64,000 nt of DNA from Acorus gramineus. Lineage: Eukaryota > Streptophyta > Magnoliopsida > Acorales > Acoraceae. Under the pieces are notes generated by a model that saw only the letters and a program-made list of their open reading frames with translations, had not been told where the DNA came from and made no database searches. The stretch spans positions 9,344,507-9,408,506 of the forward strand of contig CM060852.1 of assembly GCA_030737835.1 (NCBI GenBank), in the 5' to 3' direction. How positions within the stretch are numbered: position 1 is the stretch's first letter; every line of letters starts with the position of its first letter. The position numbers and the translations under genes were made by a program. This document shows positions 13,454-24,400 of this stretch, piece after piece.

Positions 13454-14563
13454 ATGCTCAAGCTCCCATCTTTTCATCCCAAGAAACCCCAATCCGCACC
13501 GCCAAAACCCCATCAAACCCTAACCCCCAAATCCAACCCTCTCAACCAATTCCCAATCCCCTCCACCGCCCCCTCCCGCCTCCGCCGCCCCCTCCGCATC
13601 CGCGCCATCGACGCCGCGCAGCCCTTCGACTACGAGGCTCTGATGTCCCTCCGCCACGAGACCTCCACCAAACTCAAGATCGCCGTCGTCGGCTTCGGCA
13701 ACTTCGGTCAGTTCCTCGCCCGGACCATCGTCCGGCAGGGCCACACCGTCCTCGCTCACTCCCGCTCCGACCACTCCGCCGCCGCAGCCTCCGTCGGCGC
13801 CGCCTTCTATGCCGACCCTAACGACCTCTGCGAGGCCCACCCCGATGTGATCCTCCTCTGCACGTCGATCCTCTCCACCAAATCCGTCCTCCAATCGCTC
13901 CCCCTCCAGCGTTTGAGGCGGAACACCCTCTTCGTCGACGTGCTTTCGGTGAAGGAGTTCCCGAAAGACCTCTTCTTGAGCACTCTCCCCCGCGAATTCG
14001 ACATCCTCTGCACCCACCCGATGTTCGGGCCGGAGAGCGGCAAGAACGGGTGGGCCGACCTCCCGTTCGTGTACGAGAAGGTCCGCGTCGGGGGGCACCC
14101 GTCGCGGGCCGAGCGGATCGAGAGGTTCCTTGAGATTTTTAGGAAGGAAGGGTGTCGGATGGTGGAGATGTCGTGCGCGGAGCACGACAAACACGCGGCG
14201 GAGACGCAGTTCATAACGCACACCGTGGGGAGGATCCTTGGGAGGTTGGGGTTGCAGTCGACGCCGATCAATACGAGGGGGTATGAGACATTGTTGGATT
14301 TGGTGGAAAACACGGCGGGGGATAGCTTCGATTTGTATTACGGGTTGTTTATGTATAACAAGAACTCGACGGATCAGGTCGATCGGTTGGATGAGGCGTT
14401 CGGTTCGCTCAGGAGGGAGCTTTTCGGGAAGTTGCATGTTAAGGCTAGGGAGCATATTTTTGAGAGTGCGGATGGTGGGGAGGAGGGGAGCGAGGTGGCT
14501 TACCTTCGTGCGTTGCCGGAGAATGGCATTGCTGCTGAGGATCCTTCGATGAAATTGTCATAG
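13454..14563 (+). CDS. TYRAAT2: Arogenate dehydrogenase (TyrA family), chloroplastic
   Basis: This enzyme oxidatively decarboxylates arogenate to tyrosine with NADP+ in plastids. The gene is intronless and encodes 369 aa. Residues 1 to about 50 are rich in S, P, R and T and lack acidic residues, as expected of a chloroplast transit peptide. A Rossmann nucleotide-binding loop GFGNFG lies at residues 80-85. The TyrA landmarks HPMFGPESG (188-196) and ETQFITHTVGR (250-260) follow, the second containing the conserved catalytic-region histidine. The single catalytic domain corresponds to the short plant isoform (TYRAAT2 type) rather than the tandem-domain TYRAAT1. Coding GC is very high in the 5' half and falls towards the 3' end. 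The stop codon is followed by gaagaggtaagg, so a 3' UTR intron is possible. A 311-codon antisense frame here is a by-product of the GC-rich sequence. Confidence 0.93.
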   Translation: MLKLPSFHPKKPQSAPPKPHQTLTPKSNPLNQFPIPSTAPSRLRRPLRIRAIDAAQPFDYEALMSLRHETSTKLKIAVVGFGNFGQFLARTIVRQGHTVLAHSRSDHSAAAASVGAAFYADPNDLCEAHPDVILLCTSILSTKSVLQSLPLQRLRRNTLFVDVLSVKEFPKDLFLSTLPREFDILCTHPMFGPESGKNGWADLPFVYEKVRVGGHPSRAERIERFLEIFRKEGCRMVEMSCAEHDKHAAETQFITHTVGRILGRLGLQSTPINTRGYETLLDLVENTAGDSFDLYYGLFMYNKNSTDQVDRLDEAFGSLRRELFGKLHVKAREHIFESADGGEEGSEVAYLRALPENGIAAEDPSMKLS

Positions 14564-17500
14564 AAGAGGTAAGGTTTTGTATTGGGTAGTTAGTAAAATT
14601 GATGATACAGGGCCACTTTGATGTTCATTTTCATTATCATTTTGGAATACCTAGGAAAATTGCGTTTGGAATTTTCTATTGCCGTGTTCATTTCTTGGAC
14701 ATTGCAGGTGAAATTTCTCCTTCTGCAGAATCTATCAGAACTAGATTCCTAGGAAGGAGGAATTCTCCTTCTAGCACCACTATTTAGCATTCAATAACAA
14801 GATGTGTATACTGATGTTTGAGAGTTATTTGTTACTTTTATGATGGGTACTTGCATTGCATGTGTCTTGTGTTTTGGCAAGCAACGATGAGGAAGAAATT
14901 TAATGGCAGTCAAAGTGTATTGAATGTAGCTTTGAATCCTGCTTGTGACCTATGTGATTTCATTGAATTTGGTGGGATTTGTTGTGATGTTTGCAAAAAC
15001 TTGCTCACCCTGTAATGTTTTACAATTATGTTTGTTTTGATGATTGGATGGAATTCTGCATGCTTGAAGAAATGCTAGGCAGTAATATATGATTCTTATC
15101 GATCACAGGAACTCACCCTTGCTGACATAATCACTGGCCAGAACATCAGTTATGTGTCTAAACTGTTGTGAAGTAACAAAGAGTTCTTCGACGGTGACGC
15201 CTCTCTTGCCATGTCACAGGCTTCCTACTAAGTTACTTGTTTTCCATTGTACAGACATGCAAGTATTTCATCTGGAAACCCCTCGTCATAAGTTCATTCA
15301 TTGAGTCTTGAGAAATGCATACAATGAATGTGTTTTACAATGTCAATGTGCCTTTATTTGGAGCAAAGTGAAATGAAGTACGGTTGGAATTATGTTGGGT
15401 GAATAACTGGGTTGACAATGTAGCTCCAATTATAAAGAAAGAAGAGCCAAGTAGCGAATGTTCTTAATTCAAATTGCTGCCACACGTGGTAAATGCTTCC
15501 CTTGGTAGTGGAATATTCATTCCTTCTGAATCCCAACTATTCTATATTATGAAATGGAAGGTGCAGAAGAGATGGTGTATCAACACATGCATTAGCCCCT
15601 GGTTTGCATTTTACATATGTTGATGGAAGTTGGTTATATTTCCTCTGCCATGACTATTGATTCCATACAAAAGAAATGTAAATGCCATTATGTAAAACTA
15701 TTTCTGATAAACACGCTTCCTGGTTTAATGGATCCGAGTGCAGATGTTGATTTAAGTTGATAATTGGTCAAATACTTTTAAAATGGGGAAGGTTTGTTCA
15801 TCATCACCTGTTAAGTTTCCTTTCCAAATCTAACTGTTTGGGTATGCTGTCATTGTAATACTAGAGTTCTATTTCAAATTTTTAATTGTTAGCTTATTGA
15901 AAAAAAAGTAACTCCATGCTATACTCATGCTTATTAGAGTGCGAGAGTGGAGATTTAATATTTTCCATATGTTGATATTGAACAAATTTTTTGGTGTTTT
16001 TTTTTTCTTATATCATATTATTTGACTGGAGCAAGTTGAACTATCTTGTTCTTCTCTAATTGGAAACTATACAAGGAGAGAAATTTATGGCTTTTAATGG
16101 TATCCATGTAGCTTCATTTCCAAATGGTTTAAGAATACAGAATAACATTCAGCATAAAATTCTGTTGTTTTAAAAAATTGAATCCATGAAAGAGTTTTTA
16201 TTGTCTTCCGAATTTGTATAATCATATCCACTTTTAACATTTTGTTTGAGATAAATAGGAGACTTAAAGAAGTTGGAGATGAACCATTGAAAAACTAAGT
16301 ATGAAGGGGCAAGGCACTGATCTGGCCGTGTATATCTAGTCATTGTTTTATTCATTGTGAATTTATTTTGAAAGTTAAGGAGATATGATACTGCTGTTAG
16401 ACTCGCCATACAAGAAATACATGTTTTTTTCTTCTTCTTTTTTTTATATTTAGCAACTCCTAATTTTCTGTTAAATGGGTTTGATGCGCAAATCAATTCT
16501 CCTCAACATTTTTATTTTTTGCACTGAATTTTTTTTTAAATAAAAAACACGCAACTCGTTAAAAGACATATTATTTTAAAAAAAATTAAAACACGTGCAA
16601 TTGTGCAAACTGAAATTGAAATGATACAGAACATTATCAATATTGAAATGATAATACGTTAATATAATTTTTTCCGGACTCACCTTTTGATCATTATTTT
16701 ATCACTACAAATTAAATGAGTTTTTCCATCAAATAGTTAAAAGACCTCCATTAACAACATCTCTCTCCATGATTTTTTTATGAACGATCTCCTCGCCATC
16801 TGATTTAGCAGACTTGAATTGGACGTCACCGGATGGTGACAAGATACTGACCGAATGTATAGTGGTAGGTATAGTGTCTCATCCATCATATTCAGTGTGA
16901 CTTAAAAGAGTGATCTGACATTAAATTATATGCAATCAAAACTTTAGCGGAGCAGTGAAGTGATGTACAAAAATTAAAGTTTGACAGGCCAATCATTGGT
17001 GATCACGGTTAGAATGGAAAATCGACTCGAAACAAAACTACTGCTTGTGCAATGGCTCCCACCAACTCAATTCCTACCACAGTTCGGAGAGATGAGGGTT
17101 TGGATAAGGATTCAATCAGGTATGAATATTATTAATATTGAACTGTATAATTTATTAATTGAAATTGAATCGCACAATTAATTACTGCTACAATGTTACT
17201 CTCTGTGTAATTCAATTCATAAACGGTGTAGTTCACAGATGGTCCCAGACCTGATTGGATTTGATCATTTTACATTTTCCATTAGAATCGAAATAATCAA
17301 TAGTGGTAGAGGAACAACAAACGATTGGGATATATAGATGCCAGGAATACTAATCCAAACAAAAGAAAAGAGAGATCCAATTCTTAAATCACCTGCATGC
17401 ATTTCAAACCATTGAGATCTTGAAGGATTACACTTTTGATGGAACTCCATAATCTCTTATATATATATATATAAGAAAAAAAAGGATAGGAGATTCTTAT

Positions 17501-18438
17501 TAAAAGAACCCCTAGGTAGAAGAAGGATCTTCTTATAATAGAAATAAGAAGAGGATGAAAAGAGGAAAATACATGAAGGAGGGGGGTTAGCCCCTACAAA
17601 AGATAAACAACAGTGTCAATAATTTTTGAGGGATCATAAAAAATAAGTGCAATGAACCCCCAGAAAGAACAAGTGAAATTTGAAGTGGATGCTTCTCATT
17701 CCCATCAATTCAGTAAGTGGAATGTAAGTGTGTGCATGCCTTACCTATTCATATGCACCATATCATCAAATACAATGTATCATAACAATTCATCTGTGTA
17801 TCATATCTGAAAATATTAGTTAATGCATAGAATAATATAGAAGAACATAGCTTGTTGATCCACACAAGGTGTAATGCAATAAGCGATATCAAATATACTA
17901 AGTTAATTATCATCTGAAAAGCCCAGAATATTATAAACCGTTTTGATCACCCTCATTGATGAAGATTTGATTCTTCCAATAGGCAGAAACTATAAAGTCG
18001 AATCAATGAGATTTCGCAAATGTGTTAAAACTGTACCACCAACCAACATCTTGTATCACAATTTCTACATTGTCTATTGAGTTCAAAAGCCAATCATCTT
18101 TGACACACTCAGAACAACCAATGTCATATGATCTATTATGTGAGTCACTTGATTCCTTTAAGTCAAGCAAAATCAAACACAAATCATCTTCTCTATATAG
18201 AATCAATGAAAACATTCATGCATAACTGATAATAACTGAAGAATTAAAGCTTCAAAGCAAGCAATTTGGATATATATCATTTCAAACACAAATCTTCTCT
18301 CTATATATGTAAAATCAATGAAAACATTCATGCATAAGTGCATAACTGATAATAACTGAACAATTCAAGCTCCAAAGCAAGCAATTTTGAAATATAAAGC
18401 AAAAACGAATCAAAAGTCTCACATTGCAAAATCCGTGC
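14564..18438. other. Intergenic region, no supported protein gene
   Basis: The first several hundred bases are probably 3' UTR of the arogenate dehydrogenase gene. A splice-like acceptor before gaactcaccc at about 15110 would fit a spliced UTR. No open frame in the rest resembles a known protein. A TA dinucleotide hairpin occurs at about 17457-17474, and a tandem duplication lies at 18173-18394, next to the 3' end of TTM3. Confidence 0.5.
18173..18394. repeat. Tandem duplication, period about 109 bp
   Basis: Two adjacent copies, starting at 18173 and 18282, share blocks including tcaaacacaaatc, atgaaaacattcatgcataa, aactgataataactgaa and caaagcaagcaattt. The second copy has an extra repetition of gtgcataa. 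They lie 45 bases or more beyond the TTM3 stop codon and so probably in its 3' UTR. Confidence 0.7.
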
Positions 18439-19059
18439 TCAATTCAACTTCCCTGCCCGGAAGACCGCAAACTTGGACGCCTCATTGTACGCGTACGGTA
18501 TCCCATTCTCCCTCAACAGCCCCTCGAGAAGCTCCCTGGCCCTCTCCGGCTCAGCCGTCTCGCACTCCACCTCATAAGCCGTGCCAAACTCGAACCTTGT
18601 CTCGTCGACCTCCAACGTCAGCCCCGCCTCCACCCACCCGTACACGGCCCTCACGTTCCGAAACCCGCCCAAGCAGACGAACCCGCCCTCCCCGACCCCG
18701 AACTCCTCCACCGCCCTCCTCACAACCCTAGACGCCGCCGCCAGCGCCGCGAGCCTCCCCGGCTCGGCTACGCACGGCCGGGCGAGGAGGGGGTCGAGCT
18801 CTTCCTCGTCCTCCTCGGCACGGCCGATGCCGCCGGAGATGACGGCGCGGGCCTTGATCGAGGCGACGCAGCGGGAGTCGTCCGGGCCGTAGAAGCGGAG
18901 GCGGAGGACGGCGGCGTTCGAGGAGAGCTCGGCGGCGGCGCCATCGAAGAAGACGTTCTCCTGGAGGTGGGTCCGGAGGTGGTAGGGGGAGAGGACGTCG
19001 GAGAGGGCCTGGTGGGCGGCGGCGTCGGGGAGGCGGAGCTTGACCTCCACCTCCTCCAT
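18439..19059 (-). CDS. TTM3: Triphosphate tunnel metalloenzyme 3 (CYTH domain), second cistron after CDC26
   Basis: An intronless frame of 206 aa with a single CYTH/TTM domain. These enzymes hydrolyse triphosphate substrates; Arabidopsis TTM3 is a tripolyphosphatase. The signature ExExK is E3-V-E5-V-K7 at the extreme N-terminus. Further tunnel-type charged patches are LRLRFY, SIKARA, an acidic EEDEEELDP stretch, DETRFEFG, EVECET and the C-terminal EASKFAVFR. The start is the ATG that gives the ExExK motif its usual position. That ATG lies only 3 nt after the CDC26 stop codon and in the same frame, so TTM3 is the downstream cistron of a dicistronic transcript, as in Arabidopsis. Its translation would need leaky scanning or reinitiation. 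A close paralogue, also intronless, is at 53480-54094. Confidence 0.93.
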   Translation of the reverse strand: MEEVEVKLRLPDAAAHQALSDVLSPYHLRTHLQENVFFDGAAAELSSNAAVLRLRFYGPDDSRCVASIKARAVISGGIGRAEEDEEELDPLLARPCVAEPGRLAALAAASRVVRRAVEEFGVGEGGFVCLGGFRNVRAVYGWVEAGLTLEVDETRFEFGTAYEVECETAEPERARELLEGLLRENGIPYAYNEASKFAVFRAGKLN

Positions 19060-19062
19060 TGT

Positions 19063-19263
19063 CTAGGAGGGGTGGTGGTGGGCGATGCCGATGCGGCGGT
19101 GGGGGGTGTTGGAAGGATCTAGGGTTTTGTCGAGCTGGTGGAGGAGGTGGAGAGACGAGGAGGTGGAGCTAGGGTTAGGGTTTTTGGGTTTCTTGCGGGA
19201 TTCGAGGAGCTCCTCTTTGTCCTCCGCCTTCACTTCGATCTTGCTTGGCTTCCTTCGAAGCAT
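19063..19263 (-). CDS. CDC26: CDC26, anaphase-promoting complex subunit, first cistron
   Basis: A 66-aa frame starting MLRRKPSKIEVKAEDKEELL, which matches the conserved N-terminus of CDC26 (MLRRKP followed by a helix rich in K, E and D). This segment binds and stabilises the APC6/CDC16 subunit of the anaphase-promoting complex, the ubiquitin ligase that drives mitotic exit. Residues after about 27 are low-complexity (P, S, H and R), as in plant CDC26, where only the N-terminus is conserved. The frame ends with TAG at 19065-19063. The codon ACA follows, then the TTM3 ATG, all in one frame. Telo-box-like sequences (aaaccctaa on the minus strand) occur within the coding part and in the leader at about 19300. 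An upstream minus-strand ATG at 19402 overlaps out of frame but may lie outside the transcript. Confidence 0.88.
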   Translation of the reverse strand: MLRRKPSKIEVKAEDKEELLESRKKPKNPNPSSTSSSLHLLHQLDKTLDPSNTPHRRIGIAHHHPS

Positions 19264-19434
19264 CTCTTCTAATGGTTTTTGTTTTGTTGAAAAATTTAGG
19301 GTTTTTTTGTGGTTCTGAAATTCCGTTGTTCTTGTTATCCTTTCGTAGGGAGGGGGAGAGAGCAGCCCGACGAACCCAGCCCGGGAATGAATTTCGGGCC
19401 ATGTTTAAGACTCTCTGTTTAGGACTAATTCACT

Positions 19435-19864
19435 GGGTGCAATTCGAATAGGTTGGATGTGACTTAATCTAATCTAATATATATGACATTTTAGGTGGAT
19501 TTAAGTTAAAGTTTTAATGTTGAGGTTCAATTGGACTCTAAATCCAAGTAATTTGAACTGAATTGAATTTGAATTGAGGGCCTAGATAATTCGAATCCAA
19601 TCTGAATTCGAGTAAAAAGTTAAAAATCTAAATCAAATTTTAATTTTTTAATTTATGAAATAAAATTTGAACTATCTAATTTATTTTTACATAAAATATA
19701 TCACTTCTATAATTTATCTTATAAAAATGTCACTTATTTATATATATATATATTTTTTTGAAGAATTGATTTAAAAAAAATTCTACTTGTTTTAAATGAC
19801 ATATTTTTGAAATTAAGCTTGAATCCAATTTGAATCCTGACGGAACTTTGTCCGAATTGCACCC
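19435..19864. mobile_element. MITE-like element with 12-bp terminal inverted repeats in a divergent promoter
   Basis: The segment starts with gggtgcaattcg (19435-19446) and ends with its exact reverse complement (19853-19864). The interior is AT-rich with no coding capacity and contains many gaatt/aattc motifs. I see no convincing target-site duplication, so the family is unclear. It occupies most of the 718 bases between the divergent CDC26 and cysteinyl-tRNA synthetase start codons. Confidence 0.65.
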
Positions 19865-19981
19865 TTTACCGTCCCCTAACCCAGCCCGAGATTACTCACT
19901 CAGTCCACGGGCCGGCCCGCAAATTCACAGATAAAAGCGAGGAAGAAAGAAAGGCACAAATCCAAAACAGGAGAGACTTCA

Positions 19982-21445
19982 ATGGGGGCTCTGCTGAAGC
20001 ACACGCTCCCCATATTCTCCACCCGCTTTACACCGCCCACCCTCACCAGGCGGAGCATCCGAATCCACAGCCGCCCCTACCCCCACAGAAAAACCGCCTC
20101 CCTCTGCTCCCTCACCCATTCAGGTTCACCTCCCGGTGAGGATAACAACAATGGAACCCCTCCTCCTCCTCCAACTCCTCCGGTGCTGCAGATCTTCAAC
20201 ACCATGACGAGGAGGAAGGAGACCTTCAATCCGAAGGTCCCCGGGAAGGTCGGGATGTACGTATGCGGCGTCACCGCTTACGACCTCAGCCACATCGGCC
20301 ACGCCCGCGTCTACGTCACCTTCGATGTCCTCTACAGGTTGATTTCAATTTGTTTTTTTGTTTGGGTGTACTGTTTGGGTTGTTTGATGGGTGTTGATGT
20401 ATTGTGTTTGGGCAGGTATTTGAAGCATTTGAGTTTCGATGTCTGCTATGTTCGGAATTTCACCGATGTGGATGACAAGGTGAGTGTTTGTTGATTTGCT
20501 TGGTCTGTTTTTTGGTGTAGGAATCAAAATCTGGACAACCCATTAGGAGCTTTCATAGGTCTCTCGAACATAGTCACAAAGTACTATGAACATTTCTGGA
20601 TATTCTAACAAAGTTTGGCGATTAGATAACTCATGTACCTATGGGTTAAACATATTTTTGTTCATTGAACTGTGTGTCTAATACCTTCAGAGTCCGGGTA
20701 AACATTTATTTTTGGGGCGTGTTTGTGCACAAGCTCAGATGGAAAATGAAAGGAAGTGTGGGAATTTAAGTAAAAAATGATGGGAAGTAGTTCATTTTTC
20801 TTTTGACCAATTTTTATGTTGTTTGTGCATGTGATGGAAAGTGGTGGAATCATTTTCCCATACTTTCTGTCACAATCACTTCTATTGGGAGGAGTAATTT
20901 TTTTTTTTAATTTTTTCTAATAAGACAAAATAGATTAGGGAAGGTGAAGAATTTTGTTTTCTGTCTTATGTTTTGGCAAAACACTTGTTTTTTGAGTGGT
21001 CAATTTTTTTTAAACTTTTCTCTTGCTTCATTTTCCATCACGCACACCACGTTCTTGATGGTTTACCACATTCTTTCTAATTTAAAAAACTAACACTAAT
21101 TATCGTCATTGCCTTTTCAATTCTCACCAACATAGAAGTTTCTGCGTGCATTTCTCGTAAGAAGCTTGGCAACAATTGAACGATCTCTATACTTTTCTTG
21201 TATTTATTTCGTATGATTTATGAATGTACGCTTACTATACTGAATAGAATCCCTTGTCGAGTGTTTGTCATACACGAATTTTGTGACTATATCCGCCGAA
21301 CACCAGTGGAGGGGACTTGAAACTGGTACTTTATTATATTAGCCAGAGCACTTAAATATTGCTCGTAGCAATGGCCGCTGGTTTTATATGTTCCTAAATT
21401 ATAAGAGGACCAACATGTTAAAGAAGTGATGCCATATTTTTATAT

Positions 21446-21481
<36 letters not shown>

Positions 21482-24400
21482 AATACATATTTTTTTAGGG
21501 GGGAAATATTGAAAAGTGAAACCTTGGTCCTCTGATTAGAGATGTCATACTATTATATTGCAGTTACGCATAGAGTTCTAATGTGCACTTGTAAACATGA
21601 CTTATGTATCTACTGCTTCTTTACATATGCGTGACAGGAAAGCTGAGTTCTGCACTTTTGGAATTCTGTAGATAATTGCTAGAGCCAATGAGTTGGGGGA
21701 AGATCCATTGAGGTTGAGCAGCCGATACTGTGATGAATTTCATACTGATATGGCATATCTTCATTGCCTTCCACCATCTGTTGAACCACGTGTATCTAAT
21801 CACATGAGCCAGATTATAGACATGATAAAGCAGGTATATTATATTTTCCAGTAACAGCATTTTGTTATAATGGTACTTTTCTCTCATGTAGATGGGTAGT
21901 TTAGACTGCTTCTTTGTTGCATGAAATTGCATGATAAGTCAATATTTTCTCCAACCAGAAAGGCACTGGATTGGATTGGTAGCTCCTCTACCCCCAAGGA
22001 AGAGGCAGGTGTCCGATTCCCTGCAGTATGTACAAAATTGGATATTTAGATTCCGTGGCCACTAGGGTCTTGTAAATGTTTTTTTAATCTTCTCAAAAAA
22101 ATATCCAAATATTCTCTTGAAAAAAACATCAATTTTTAACTGCAATAACCTAATGGGGATCCACTTGTTCGGGGGCTTTTAATTAATAAAAGTTCCTACC
22201 TTGCTTCAACAAAAAAAATAATAAAAAAAGCTAATGGGGATAATTCCGTATGTTTTGTTCTTAGTATTTCATTTAATAACGGCGGATTGGGTTCTGATAT
22301 CTCATCCCAAGAGTACCTAAACAATTTTAGTGAGATAATGTTGCAATTCCTCAGAACAGAGTGACTTCAAATTATATGGATTTGATTACATTTGATGTTC
22401 GTTATTAATTTAGATATGACACTGCTTCTTTTCATGTATGGTGCAAAACTAGGGCTGCATATAAGAACCAAACCGCATTAGTTTATGTCTACAATTCTCT
22501 TGTTATCTGTAATTTGATTGCACCAACTGTGCAATATGAGTGCTTAAAAGACTGTTAACAGGCACTAGTAAATCTGTTGACCTGTCCAAGGCATTATATT
22601 TACAGAACCTTGACTTTGACTTGTTCCTTGAACAGATTCTTGATAGTGGTTGTGCATACACAATTGATGGAGACGTGTACTTCTCTGTTGATAAATTCCC
22701 TTCATATGGCCAACTTTCAGGGCGTAAGTTAGAAGATAATCGCGCAGGGGAACGAGTTGCTGTAGACTCGAGGAAGCAAAATCCAGCTGATTTTGCACTA
22801 TGGAAAGTGAGTAAATATTCATTTGGATTGTTTTCAGTATATTATTCCCTATATTAGTTACCCATCTTTTACAGATCTGATTCCATACAATGATGGTCTA
22901 ACATTTGTCAAGTAGGCCTCAAAGGCAGGGGAACCATATTGGGAAAGTCCATGGGGACCTGGAAGACCTGGATGGCATATCGAGTGCAGTGCGATGAGTG
23001 CTGCTTATCTGGGTTACTCGTTCGATATCCATGGTGGAGGGATGGACCTTGTGTTCCCCCACCATGAAAATGAAATCGCTCAAAGTTGCTCTGCCTGTCG
23101 GGAGAGCAACATAAGATACTGGGTACATAACGGCTTTGTGACCGTGGACTCAGAGAAAATGTCAAAGTCACTTGGGAACTTCTTCACCATTCGCCAGGTA
23201 AGGGTTACTTGTTCCACCCATTGCTTCATCGGGTGTGAGCTTTATAGGGGGCTCACTGATTCTTCTCAACTTTTGATTTTAATATTTTTTTTTCACTCAG
23301 GTTATAAAACTGTACCATCCTTTGGCTTTGAGGCTTTTCTTGATGAGCACACATTACAGGTCACCGATCAATTACTCGAATGTGCAGCTTGAAAGCGCAT
23401 CTGATCGTTTGTTCTATATCTATCAGGTACTCCTCATAATTTATGCGAGAAGCTCTTGTATCCAAAAAAAAAAAAAAAAATCTTCAGCATGTATGCGATA
23501 AACATGCACCTGGTACTTATGTGTTCCTTTTCCATGAACTTTTGAGGACTGTAGACTTTACAAGATTGTGAAGAGGTATTGGGACAACATCATGAAAGCA
23601 ACTTCAGTGATATGGCACCTTCTGATACTCAGGACTGTATATCTAGATTTCAATGTGCTTTTGAGACCTCCATGTCAGATGATCTGCACACCCCTGTTGT
23701 TTTGGCTGCCCTATCTGAACCGCTGAAAACTATCAATGATCTCCTCCACACCCGTGAGGTATGCGTCAATTACCAAAACAGGACAGAAAATGTCGATAAA
23801 AAATTTATATTATTTTTTATTTGACTGTGTTCAATAATATGGACAAACTGGTTCTACTTGAGCAGGGGAAGAAACAAAAATCACGCATTGAATCTTTGGT
23901 GGCTCTGGAAAGGGAAAGTAGGAACGTGCTAAAAGTTCTCGGTTTGATGCCCTCTAGTTATATGGAGGTATTATAATTGTAGTTGCTTTTTGAAAATGAG
24001 TACTCAAATTCGAGGTTTGATCAATAACTTGTTCATAGCCAATTGTCAAATTGATTCTCATTATGCAAAATCAGTTTTCAGATAATTGGTCCCAAACAGT
24101 TTTTCGTTAACTTTATTTTGATTTTGATTTTGGTTTTTATGTGTTAAAAATAACAATACAGCTTTGATGGAAAAGTTGGTTGAAAGCGGCTTTATGAAAA
24201 AGCTGATTTGGAGTACTCAAACTTGATCTATACATTCTCTGAGCCATAAAACCTGTAATTAAACAGATTCTCTGGGAACTGAGAGAAAAGGCGCTAGAAA
24301 GAGCTGGAATGAGTGAAGAACAAATACTGAAGAAAATCAAGGAAAGGGCACAAGCGAGGGAAAACAAGCAATATGAAAGATCAGATGAGATCAGGAAAGA

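Noticed and set aside
13520-14455. 311-codon antisense open frame opposite arogenate dehydrogenase
   Set aside because: It is Arg/Pro/Glu-rich, resembles no family, and is explained by GC-rich codons on the sense strand lacking stops in the complement.
18424-19122. 232-codon plus-strand frame over TTM3
   Set aside because: It is the complement of the real minus-strand CYTH protein and has low-complexity sequence.
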